Source of the DNA: Lachnospiraceae bacterium
Lineage (GTDB): Bacteria > Bacillota > Clostridia > Lachnospirales > Lachnospiraceae
Length of the DNA stretch: 5,537 bases
Assembly (NCBI GenBank): GCA_017615375.1
Contig: JAGAAH010000160.1
Coordinates: 1-5,537, forward strand
Direction: 5' to 3'
Numbering within the stretch: the first letter of the stretch is position 1; every line of letters begins with the position of its first letter. The notes beneath the pieces were generated by a model. That model was given only the letters and a program-made list of their open reading frames with translations, was not told where the DNA came from and did no database searches. Below, in pieces: positions 1 through 4,882 of the stretch. Position numbers and translations under genes: made by a program.

Positions 1-200
1 CGAATATCCATGTGCTTGGCAAGAAGCTCACCTTGCGTCGTTATGTCGTTAAGCATGGAGTTAACCTTCTCTTGAAGACCTTCCTCGCCAATCTGGCTTA
101 CCAATGTGAACTTGAAAGTTCCGTCTGACTTCTCTGTCTTCTCCGGACCCTGTACGGGCTGCGCGTTGAAGAGCTTCTGTATCTTCATATTGTCATCCAT
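1..200 (-). CDS. yaaR: YaaR family protein (DUF327), N-terminal part only
   Basis: A reading frame starts with ATG at 200 and is open to the left edge, giving 66 complete codons; the stop lies outside the window. The visible protein has a loose polar N-terminus (about 1-27), then a segment around residues 29-66 that reads FKFTLVSQIGEEGLQEKV and ends with QGELLAKHMDI. This matches the pattern I recall for the YaaR/DUF327 family (TLV...LQ...L..DI..QG..LA.HMDIR). The biochemical role of that family is not established. The start is supported by an AGAAGGTG ribosome binding site about 5-6 nt upstream. It lies 31 nt after the guanylate kinase-like gene with no terminator between, so the two are probably co-transcribed. 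In related Firmicutes YaaR genes sit near nucleotide-kinase and holB genes, which fits this neighbourhood. The family call is fairly firm; function is unknown. Confidence 0.78.
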   Translation of the reverse strand, partial: MDDNMKIQKLFNAQPVQGPEKTEKSDGTFKFTLVSQIGEEGLQEKVNSMLNDITTQGELLAKHMDI

Positions 201-231
201 GCTTACACCTTCTTTCTATATCTATCCTTAT

Positions 232-813
232 CTAAAGTGATTCTATGTATCTTACTATTTCTTCCACGGTTTGATCCGCATCTTCGTTCACAAATCGTTT
301 GTTAATATGAGCTTTCTTTAAGTTTTCTTCGGAAAAATCGTTAAGGTCTGCCAAGAATCGTCTGCACATCTCGTCATAGTGCGGAGTTTCCTGCGAATTC
401 TCGCGATTTAAAGCTCTTAGTAATAACTCTCCGTCGGGTAAAGTGATATATAACGGAACAACTTTGTCTTCTCCGAAATAATTAATGAAGTTGACGCATG
501 CCTCCGGGGTAATTATTACAAGATAATCGTTGTTATCTATTTCTATCTGTCCGTCGTCAACCGTGAAGAAATGCCACGGTCCGAATACGGTATTGTAGGT
601 TCTGCATTCGATTACCTTGCCTTCACTCTTTAATTTGTTAAGTCCCTCTTCGTCCGTAAAATGGTATTCGACCCCTTCGCGTTCTCCGCTTCTCATCGGG
701 CGCGTCGTATACGGCGTTATTGTCTTTAGTTTAGTTGCCTTCGTAAGAAGCTTCTTATATATAGTATCCTTGCCTGTAGCGCTTTTACCCATAAGGCAAT
801 ATATCTTACCCAT
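232..813 (-). CDS. gmk: Guanylate kinase-like P-loop kinase, divergent
   Basis: The 193-residue protein is close to the usual guanylate kinase length of about 200. The family transfers phosphate from ATP to GMP in the cytoplasm. A P-loop is present at residues 9-17 (GKSATGKDT). The GMP-binding segment follows at 36-52 (TTRPMRSGEREGVEYHF), with R38, R41 and Y50 where the family has its GMP-phosphate ligands, and E69 fits the conserved guanine-contacting Glu. Two features differ from canonical enzymes. The Tyr in the N-Y-Y-G motif is Phe here (VFG, 76-78), and the acidic E/D-I-D-x-Q-G motif after the next strand is replaced by IITPEA (100-105). A lid-like region with several Arg lies near 133-152. 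ATG at 813 is preceded by AAGAGGA at good spacing. It starts 19 nt after the AbiEii-like stop. It may be a second, specialised paralogue with altered substrate range; guanylate kinase activity is inferred, not certain. Confidence 0.8.
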   Translation of the reverse strand: MGKIYCLMGKSATGKDTIYKKLLTKATKLKTITPYTTRPMRSGEREGVEYHFTDEEGLNKLKSEGKVIECRTYNTVFGPWHFFTVDDGQIEIDNNDYLVIITPEACVNFINYFGEDKVVPLYITLPDGELLLRALNRENSQETPHYDEMCRRFLADLNDFSEENLKKAHINKRFVNEDADQTVEEIVRYIESL

Positions 814-832
814 TTTGAGATTCCTCTTAATT

Positions 833-1681
833 CTATAAATATCTTTGAAGTTCCGGCATGTAATCTCCGAAGAAAACCTCTTCCCGAAGAATTGTCGATA
901 CCACCGGGCTTATAATCTTATCTATTACCGTAACTACTTCCTCATATACCGGCTCTTTGCGCTTTCCCAATGACAGAAAAGCTCTGTATTTTACTTTATA
1001 CGACTTAGAGCAGAGTACATGTTGAAGATTATTATATCTGTCGACTCTTAGGGTTAACTCTCTTTTATTAAGCTCTTCCTCTATGGCCGTCATAAGCTTT
1101 CTTCCGGAAAAAGTCCTCTTTGTTCCGTATCCATAGAGGTTATATAGAATCGACATGTCGGACAAGAATTCCTGCTTATCGTATATAATCGCAAATGCGT
1201 TGGCAATTTCCTTCTCGACATAAAGTGCCGTTATCGGTATACTTCTGTCATTCTCGTAAGAGAGTCGGAATTGAACGTCTTCGAGATCGTTATTCTCATC
1301 CTTTAACGGAAAAATGTATAAGTTGACCGGTATGGTTATTTTATCGAAAGGAATATTAAGTCTTACCTTGGCTCCATCCTCATATTCCTCAATGGTTGCC
1401 TTCTCTTCTCCGTCGTTTACAAGCTTTGCCACCATCTCTGTTAGGTACATTCCTTCCACGCCTTTTTCCTTGACGCGCACATAGACATCTTTGGTATTAG
1501 AGGTTCTGTAACAGTCAAGCCCGTATTCACCGGTCTTCATAAGCGCGACTTTATAATTATCGGGAAGTAAGAACAATCTCTCAACAACCTGTTCTCTTGC
1601 AACTCCCTGAAGAAGATTCTGGTAGGGAATCTTTAGGTCATGGCTCTTTTTTAATATAAGCCTTGTGCTTATCTTACTCAT
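833..1681 (-). CDS. abiEii: AbiEii/AbiGii-type nucleotidyltransferase toxin homologue, probably catalytically defective
   Basis: AbiEii proteins are the toxin half of AbiE type IV toxin-antitoxin/phage-abortive systems and are DNA polymerase beta-like nucleotidyltransferases. This 282-residue protein has the usual length and order of blocks. An N-terminal helical segment (LKIPYQNLLQGVAREQVVERL, about 16-36) is followed by KTGEYGLD...TKDVYV (49-68), which corresponds to the KGG...R.T.DxD active-site block. Then come a strand pair ending PVNLYIF (118-124) and the segment VEKEIANAFAII...YNLY (155-183), where the family has ET..AEKL...RD.YD.Y. At these blocks the second Asp of DxD is Tyr67, the later catalytic Asp is Tyr122, and the AEK motif reads ANA. 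The frame is nevertheless open throughout. I chose the ATG at 1681 because it overlaps the antitoxin stop as TGATG and follows a GGGAG site. The ATG 30 nt further upstream (1711) lacks a good site. Family membership is fairly secure through the partner gene; loss of activity is inference. Confidence 0.72.
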   Translation of the reverse strand: MSKISTRLILKKSHDLKIPYQNLLQGVAREQVVERLFLLPDNYKVALMKTGEYGLDCYRTSNTKDVYVRVKEKGVEGMYLTEMVAKLVNDGEEKATIEEYEDGAKVRLNIPFDKITIPVNLYIFPLKDENNDLEDVQFRLSYENDRSIPITALYVEKEIANAFAIIYDKQEFLSDMSILYNLYGYGTKRTFSGRKLMTAIEEELNKRELTLRVDRYNNLQHVLCSKSYKVKYRAFLSLGKRKEPVYEEVVTVIDKIISPVVSTILREEVFFGDYMPELQRYL

Positions 1682-2292
1682 CAAAGCCACACTCCCAACA
1701 TAGTCTCGCATTTCTTTAATACTTTGCGCTCTTTTGCATACTTGATAAGGTTGTCCACGTTCTTCTTGTCGTCAACTATATAGTTGGCAAGCGCCGATTT
1801 AAGCTCATCTCGCTCCAACTTTTTCTCATACTTAAGGACGTCGGCCATGAGGCGGTCTCTGTCATATATCTTAAACGACTGTCCGCCTATGGTAACGGAT
1901 GTCGTTCCCATCATCAGTACTTCTTCCTCGGTGTAGTACGGAACTACAACAGGATAGTCCATCATGAATCTCGACTTGGAAGTGTTCTTATCTATCGCAA
2001 TGTGCCAGCAAAACGGCTTCTCTTTAAGATAGCCGTACGCATATAACGCTGTTTGCATACAAAGAACTCCATCCGGGAAAAGCGCTGCTATTATCTCTTC
2101 TTCGGAATGATCTTCATCCTTAATCGTATAATAGCCGTTTTTGATTCTGGTCAGAAACTCACTTTTTACAAGACGGTCAAGAAGATAATATGTAAGTCCG
2201 CAATCGTCATAAAGCTCTGCTGTCTTCATGACGCCGCTGTGCTTTTTCATCTCCTCTTTAATCTTTTCTTTCACACTGTCGAGATTTTCCAT
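1681..2292 (-). CDS. abiEi: AbiEi-type antitoxin / transcriptional repressor
   Basis: AbiEi antitoxins pair a winged-helix DNA-binding domain with a C-terminal antitoxin domain and repress their own operon. In this 203-residue protein residues 6-58 form the winged helix: helices up to DDCGLTYYLLDRLVKSEF, then the wing LTRIKNGYYTI. The C-terminal domain follows, with LFPDGVLCMQTALYAYGYL (71-89), WHIAIDK (96-102) and YDRDRLMADVLKYEKKLERD (143-162). The last matches the family's Y...R..AD..R...K.... block and is followed by an ALANYI-type helix. I chose the ATG at 2292 because GGAG lies 8 nt upstream. The in-frame ATG at 2328 has only a weak site and lies inside the predicted -10 box. The stop overlaps the AbiEii start by one base (TGATG), implying translational coupling. 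The frame is intact and shows no missing motif. Repression of its own promoter is expected from the family, not shown here. Confidence 0.82.
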   Translation of the reverse strand: MENLDSVKEKIKEEMKKHSGVMKTAELYDDCGLTYYLLDRLVKSEFLTRIKNGYYTIKDEDHSEEEIIAALFPDGVLCMQTALYAYGYLKEKPFCWHIAIDKNTSKSRFMMDYPVVVPYYTEEEVLMMGTTSVTIGGQSFKIYDRDRLMADVLKYEKKLERDELKSALANYIVDDKKNVDNLIKYAKERKVLKKCETMLGVWL

Positions 2293-2326
2293 TTTTCCGC
2301 TCCATTCGCATGATTTCGGTGTTTTC

Positions 2327-2355
2327 ATTTTACCACAAAATGCCGCATATGTGTA
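2327..2355 (-). promoter_or_regulatory. Putative promoter of the abiE operon (sigma-A type)
   Basis: On the minus strand TACACA (2355-2350; 4 of 6 to TTGACA) is followed by a 17-bp spacer and TAAAAT (2332-2327), preceded by TG at the extended -10 position (TGGTAAAAT). The ATG at 2328 lies within the -10 box, which supports translation beginning at 2292. The assignment rests only on consensus match and position. Confidence 0.5.
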
Positions 2356-2375
2356 TAAATTTCTTCCACATAATG
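2346..2375. promoter_or_regulatory. Possible AbiEi operator (imperfect inverted repeat)
   Basis: CATATGTG (2346-2353) and CACATAATG (2367-2375) form an imperfect inverted repeat, differing by one inserted base, with a 13-bp spacer. One arm overlaps the -35 box of the abiE promoter. A further copy of TATGTGT occurs at 2410-2416. AbiEi antitoxins are known to bind inverted repeats in their own promoters, so this is a reasonable candidate. The match is short and could be chance. Confidence 0.25.
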
Positions 2376-2434
2376 TACTTTATTACAGCCCCAAGATAAC
2401 AGGACTATGTATGTGTGACTGAACCTTGCATTGC

Positions 2435-2563
2435 GCACTTAGCAAACTCGAGCAGGGATAGCAACGAGCTCGAACTGTTTGAGCCATCTCGTCAAATAAG
2501 ACGAGACGAGCGAGTTTCGAGCGAGGCACGCTTGTTAATCCCTGCGAAGAGTGAGCTTAGTGC
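2435..2563 (+). repeat. 129-nt folded inverted-repeat element (possible structured RNA or MITE-like repeat)
   Basis: The outer arms pair as 2435-2443/2555-2563 (GCACTTAGC with GCTTAGTGC, one mismatch), 2446-2449/2549-2552 (ACTC/GAGT) and 2452-2459/2538-2545 (GCAGGGAT/ATCCCTGC), about 20 pairs in all. Inside are three hairpins: 2468-2474/2478-2484 (GCTCGAA, loop CTG, TTTGAGC), 2487-2493/2500-2506 (TCTCGTC, loop AAATAA, GACGAGA) and a weaker one at 2520-2525/2531-2536. Several inner pairs are G-T, which become G-U only if the plus strand is the RNA. That gives a mild argument for the plus-strand orientation. An alternative fold pairs 2468-2476 with 2513-2522. The element is visibly richer in G and C than its AT-rich flanks. 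It contains no plausible gene and has no convincing promoter of its own. I do not recognise an RNA family; it could equally be a dispersed palindromic repeat. Confidence 0.55.
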
Positions 2564-2606
2564 TGTCAATAGCAGTTCGGGAACACATATATAGGTCGGT
2601 TGTCTA

Positions 2607-2644
2607 TTGTCGTAATTATTTACTTTTGTCGTTGAAATTGTCGT
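2607..2644. promoter_or_regulatory. Triple TTGTCGT direct repeat, candidate operator
   Basis: TTGTCGT occurs at 2607-2613, 2626-2632 and 2638-2644. The second copy abuts and overlaps by one base the -35 box of the downstream promoter, and the third begins immediately after it. The -35 box is therefore sandwiched between two copies whose starts are 12 bp apart. Such placement is typical of a repressor or activator site. The encoded downstream protein has a probable winged helix and is a candidate binder, but this is inference. Confidence 0.4.
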
Positions 2645-2660
2645 CTAATGGTGGTATAAT
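2632..2660 (+). promoter_or_regulatory. Sigma-A type promoter of the 169-residue ArgR-like gene
   Basis: TTGAAA (2632-2637) is separated by 17 bp from a perfect TATAAT (2655-2660), with TG at the extended -10 position (TGGTATAAT). Transcription should begin near 2666-2668. This excludes the open-frame extension back to 2551 from the mRNA and leaves a leader of about 30 nt. Confidence 0.8.
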
Positions 2661-2664
2661 AGTG

Positions 2665-2688
2665 AAAAGACAAAAATCTATGTCTTTT
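2665..2688 (+). promoter_or_regulatory. 5' leader hairpin next to the ribosome binding site
   Basis: AAAAGACA (2665-2672) and TGTCTTTT (2681-2688) form a perfect 8-bp stem with an 8-nt loop. It starts at about the predicted transcription start and ends one base before the GGAGG ribosome binding site (2689-2693). It could stabilise the mRNA end or affect ribosome access. The stem is weak (mostly A-T pairs). The sequence match to the downstream terminator stem is notable. Confidence 0.45.
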
Positions 2689-2697
2689 GGAGGAATA

Positions 2698-3207
2698 ATG
2701 AGTGATATAACACCGGGCGTTCTGAGAAAGAACCCATCGCGTCAGGAATGCGAAAGCGTAATCAAACGAATCCTGGTTACAGAAGTTTTAACCAAAGGTC
2801 GTAATGAACAATTTAAGAATGCTTCGGACTTTATGTCTTATTTCGAGTCTTTGTACCCGGCATCAGACGCTTTAACCAAACAGGTTCGGCGAGCAATCAG
2901 GGCCATGATGCTTCCGAAAGACGAAAACGGCTTTCTTATTATCAACAAGACCGAGGAGCAGCTCGAGGAAGAGAAGGATCTTTCCTTCTTTCTTAAGAGA
3001 AGCAGTGCATATCTTTCAAGCCTTTCGGATTGCGTTCCGGTTATGCTCCACTGTAAACCGGAAGATACATCTTATCTGATGACCCTTATCTTAAAGTGCA
3101 TAACTTTAAAAGATAAGTACGAAACGGTTATTGAAACTGCAGATGGAATTTTGTTCTACACGAGACAAGAGCAGACGTTGCGTGTACTATTGGAGAGTTT
3201 GATGTAA
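2698..3207 (+). CDS. Uncharacterised protein, possibly a divergent ArgR/AhrC-like regulator
   Basis: I do not recognise this 169-residue protein with certainty. The start at 2698 follows GGAGG (2689-2693) and lies downstream of a strong promoter; the frame is open further upstream but without start support. Residues 20-84 look like a winged helix: DALTKQVRRAIRAMMLPKD (57-75) then NGFLIIN (77-83) resemble the recognition-helix and wing pattern of arginine repressors (T.A...R.I..L.L.K...NG.Y). An acidic linker follows (TEEQLEEEKD, 85-94). The C-terminal part (105-169) reads VPVMLHCKPED...YETVIETADGILFY...LLESL. This parallels the ArgR trimer domain (iVLkT.PG.A...GTI.GDDTIL...LLELL). The first Asp of the arginine-binding GDD motif is Ala148 and the second fits Asp149. 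ArgR is usually about 150 residues; this is longer at the N-terminus. It stands alone between a divergent AbiE operon and a convergent carboxypeptidase gene. No signal peptide or membrane segment is seen. The coding call is firm; the family is a hypothesis. Confidence 0.8.
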   Translation: MSDITPGVLRKNPSRQECESVIKRILVTEVLTKGRNEQFKNASDFMSYFESLYPASDALTKQVRRAIRAMMLPKDENGFLIINKTEEQLEEEKDLSFFLKRSSAYLSSLSDCVPVMLHCKPEDTSYLMTLILKCITLKDKYETVIETADGILFYTRQEQTLRVLLESLM

Positions 3208-3252
3208 ATTTTCAGATGACTTAATGTCGATTTCCGCTTGTCCGGCCGTTAT

Positions 3253-3288
3253 AAAAAGACAAGATATCTTTTGATATCTTGTCTTTTT
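3253..3288. terminator. Bidirectional Rho-independent terminator
   Basis: A perfect 16-bp inverted repeat (AAAAAGACAAGATATC, loop TTTT, GATATCTTGTCTTTTT) has a T run at the 3' end on either strand. It lies 45 nt after the stop of the plus-strand ArgR-like gene and about 105 nt after the stop of the convergent carboxypeptidase gene, so it can end both transcripts. Confidence 0.9.
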
Positions 3289-3312
3289 CATTTTGTCTTG
3301 TCTTCACTTTTG

Positions 3313-3376
3313 GTCGTATTTCACAAACCTTGTCGTATTTCGTGTCTTTTTTCGCTAATTTTTCACTTTTACGACA
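3313..3376. repeat. Short GTCGTATTTC direct repeats and inverted TACGACA copy
   Basis: GTCGTATTTC occurs at 3313-3322 and 3332-3341, 19 bp apart, and TACGACA (3370-3376) is the inverse of TGTCGTA at 3331-3337. The core TGTCGT is the same as in the triple repeat upstream of the ArgR-like gene. The stretch is pyrimidine-rich and holds no gene. It could be a protein binding site in the shared 3' region, or low-complexity coincidence. Confidence 0.3.
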
Positions 3377-3393
3377 CATTCTCCGGTCTTTCC

Positions 3394-4776
3394 TTAATGC
3401 TTAAATTTGTGACGTCTTTTTTTCTTCTCATCAAATCCTCTGAATCGTAATGCTTTTTGCTTTCGATCTTTTCTGGCTGCCATCTCGTATCTTATGACAT
3501 TAATATTTCTCTTTAAGTAGATAATTACATAAATGATAAATGCGAGTAATAGGAGTGCTCCGATTATCATCGCTATGATTTTAAAGTTGAGCACCAGGAC
3601 AACCGAATCGCCTTTGGCTTTTGCCTCTTTATAATCTCTGAACCGGTACTCGTCGACTTCGGCTCCTGCATAGAGTATATTGGCATAACCTACTCGCCGC
3701 TCTCCGTAATAATAATCTATTCTTCCGACAACGCCTTTTTCATTATGTACCGGCATGATTTCCGATTTGGCATCCGTAAAACTTGCCGTCTTCGGTAATA
3801 TAATCATCGCCATATCGTCAATCGTAAAATAAGGCGCTTTTATCATAAAGTTTGTCGTATTCATAACTCCTTCGATATCATAACTCGAATCATTATCAAC
3901 GACATTAAACATCTGATAATTATCAAAGCAATATTCCAGCAATCGTTCTGTGTCCTTATACTGGTTCTCCGTTGTATCAACATTAAGTACGACACAGATA
4001 AGAGTCATTCCGTCCTTGTAGGCATAAGTCACGAGCGTGTGCCTTGCTGCCTGGGTATATCCCGTCTTACCACCGATACATTTATCATATATATACTTTC
4101 CGGTATGGTAATAATTAAGCATTGCGTGATGGTTAACAAGATATGTCGGTTCTTCATGCTTATTGGTCGGCGGTATCGTGTATTTACTCGTTCCCGTAAT
4201 TTTTCTGAACTTATCGTTTAAAATCGCTGCCCGAGAAATTAATGCCATATCATAAGCCGATGTGTAGTGATCCGGATCCGGAAGTCCGTGCGGATTATTA
4301 AAATGTGAATCCTCACATCCCAATTCCTTTGCGCGATCGTTCATCATAGTGATAAACGATTCGTAATCAAGCGCTACGTGTTCTGCCGTCGCGTATGCGC
4401 ACTCATTTGCACTTCCGAGCATAACGGCATGTAAGGTATCTTCCAGCGTCATCTGCTCGCCAACGTCTCGCGATATGCTCGTTCCTTCGGTCTTATACAC
4501 CGCATCTCTCGAAAATGTAACTATTTCCGAAAGCTCACAGTTCTCCAAGGCTATTAACGTAGTCAATATCTTGGTTATACTCGCAGGGTAGTATTGCTCA
4601 TGTATATTCTTTTCATATAATATGGTTCCGGTCGTGGCCTCCATAACTATCGCTGCCGGAGCCGTAACCTGCACACCCGTAGGCCAATAGTATTCACCTG
4701 CTGCCACAGCGCTTTTATTAAGGCTTAATACCAGAATCGTCATGGCTAAAAGCGCAGCCTTAAGTCTTTTCTTCAT
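3394..4776 (-). CDS. D-alanyl-D-alanine carboxypeptidase, peptidase S11 (PBP type), membrane anchored
   Basis: The enzyme removes the terminal D-Ala from peptidoglycan stem peptides at the outer face of the membrane (DacA/DacF family). The 460-residue protein begins with a signal peptide (basic MKKR, hydrophobic core, A-V-A-A before residue 27). All three active-site motifs of serine penicillin-binding proteins are present: S66-I-T-K69 (SxxK), S122-A-N124 (SxN) and K237-T-G239 (KTG). A beta-rich C-terminal domain spans about 285-375. A strong membrane helix follows at about 397-420. The tail of about 40 residues is very basic (ending KKKRRHKFKH) and presumably lies inside the cell. Most family members use an amphipathic helix here, so a true transmembrane anchor with a basic tail adds to the usual length of about 380-400. 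ATG at 4776 follows AAGGGA at good spacing. It is a single-gene unit with its own promoter, divergent from trmB. Activity is strongly supported; the exact dac symbol is left open. Confidence 0.95.
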   Translation of the reverse strand: MKKRLKAALLAMTILVLSLNKSAVAAGEYYWPTGVQVTAPAAIVMEATTGTILYEKNIHEQYYPASITKILTTLIALENCELSEIVTFSRDAVYKTEGTSISRDVGEQMTLEDTLHAVMLGSANECAYATAEHVALDYESFITMMNDRAKELGCEDSHFNNPHGLPDPDHYTSAYDMALISRAAILNDKFRKITGTSKYTIPPTNKHEEPTYLVNHHAMLNYYHTGKYIYDKCIGGKTGYTQAARHTLVTYAYKDGMTLICVVLNVDTTENQYKDTERLLEYCFDNYQMFNVVDNDSSYDIEGVMNTTNFMIKAPYFTIDDMAMIILPKTASFTDAKSEIMPVHNEKGVVGRIDYYYGERRVGYANILYAGAEVDEYRFRDYKEAKAKGDSVVLVLNFKIIAMIIGALLLLAFIIYVIIYLKRNINVIRYEMAARKDRKQKALRFRGFDEKKKRRHKFKH

Positions 4777-4808
4777 TCATTATCCCTTTACTTGCCTTTA
4801 ATACTATA

Positions 4809-4837
4809 ATTCTATTACTATTTGCTTTTTTCGTCAA
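4809..4837 (-). promoter_or_regulatory. Sigma-A type promoter of the carboxypeptidase gene
   Basis: On the minus strand TTGACG (4837-4832, 5 of 6 to consensus) is followed by a 17-bp spacer and TAGAAT (4814-4809, 5 of 6). The start codon lies about 33 nt past the -10 box, leaving a leader of roughly 25 nt that carries the AAGGGA ribosome binding site. Confidence 0.72.
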
Positions 4838-4848
4838 TTTATTATAAT
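4821..4848 (+). promoter_or_regulatory. Putative promoter of trmB
   Basis: A perfect TATAAT lies at 4843-4848. The best upstream partner is weak (TTTGCT at 4821-4826, 16-bp spacer, 3 of 6). The -35 region falls inside the spacer of the opposite-strand carboxypeptidase promoter, so the two promoters overlap. The leader to the trmB start would be about 28 nt. Confidence 0.5.
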
Positions 4849-4882
4849 CTTATTCAAGACAAACTATTTATAAGAGGTAAAT

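Noticed and set aside
1682..1711. Upstream ATG start for the AbiEii-like gene at 1711.
   Set aside because: No clear ribosome binding site, and it would overlap the antitoxin gene by 31 nt; the ATG at 1681 forms a TGATG coupling junction.
2293..2328. Upstream ATG start for abiEi at 2328.
   Set aside because: The codon lies within the predicted -10 box and has a weak ribosome binding site; GGAG is correctly spaced before the ATG at 2292.
2053..2422. Plus-strand open frames opposite abiEi and its promoter.
   Set aside because: They are antisense shadows with low-complexity, Phe/Leu-rich translations and no ribosome binding sites.
2435..2563. tRNA or known riboswitch interpretation of the folded element.
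   Set aside because: There is no T-loop GGTTCRA, anticodon arm or recognisable aptamer core, and a promoter separates it from the next gene, so it is not an obvious leader of that gene.
2607..2644. CRISPR-like array.
   Set aside because: The repeats are only 7 nt with uneven spacing of 19 and 12 bp; they fit operator sites rather than CRISPR repeats.
2551..2697. N-terminal extension of the ArgR-like gene back to a GTG at 2551.
   Set aside because: It overlaps the folded element and contains the TATAAT promoter; no ribosome binding site precedes 2551, whereas GGAGG precedes the ATG at 2698.
3238..3450. Plus-strand open frame of 70 codons across the terminator region.
   Set aside because: It spans the terminator hairpin and runs into the antisense of the carboxypeptidase gene; the translation is pyrimidine-tract driven and has no ribosome binding site.
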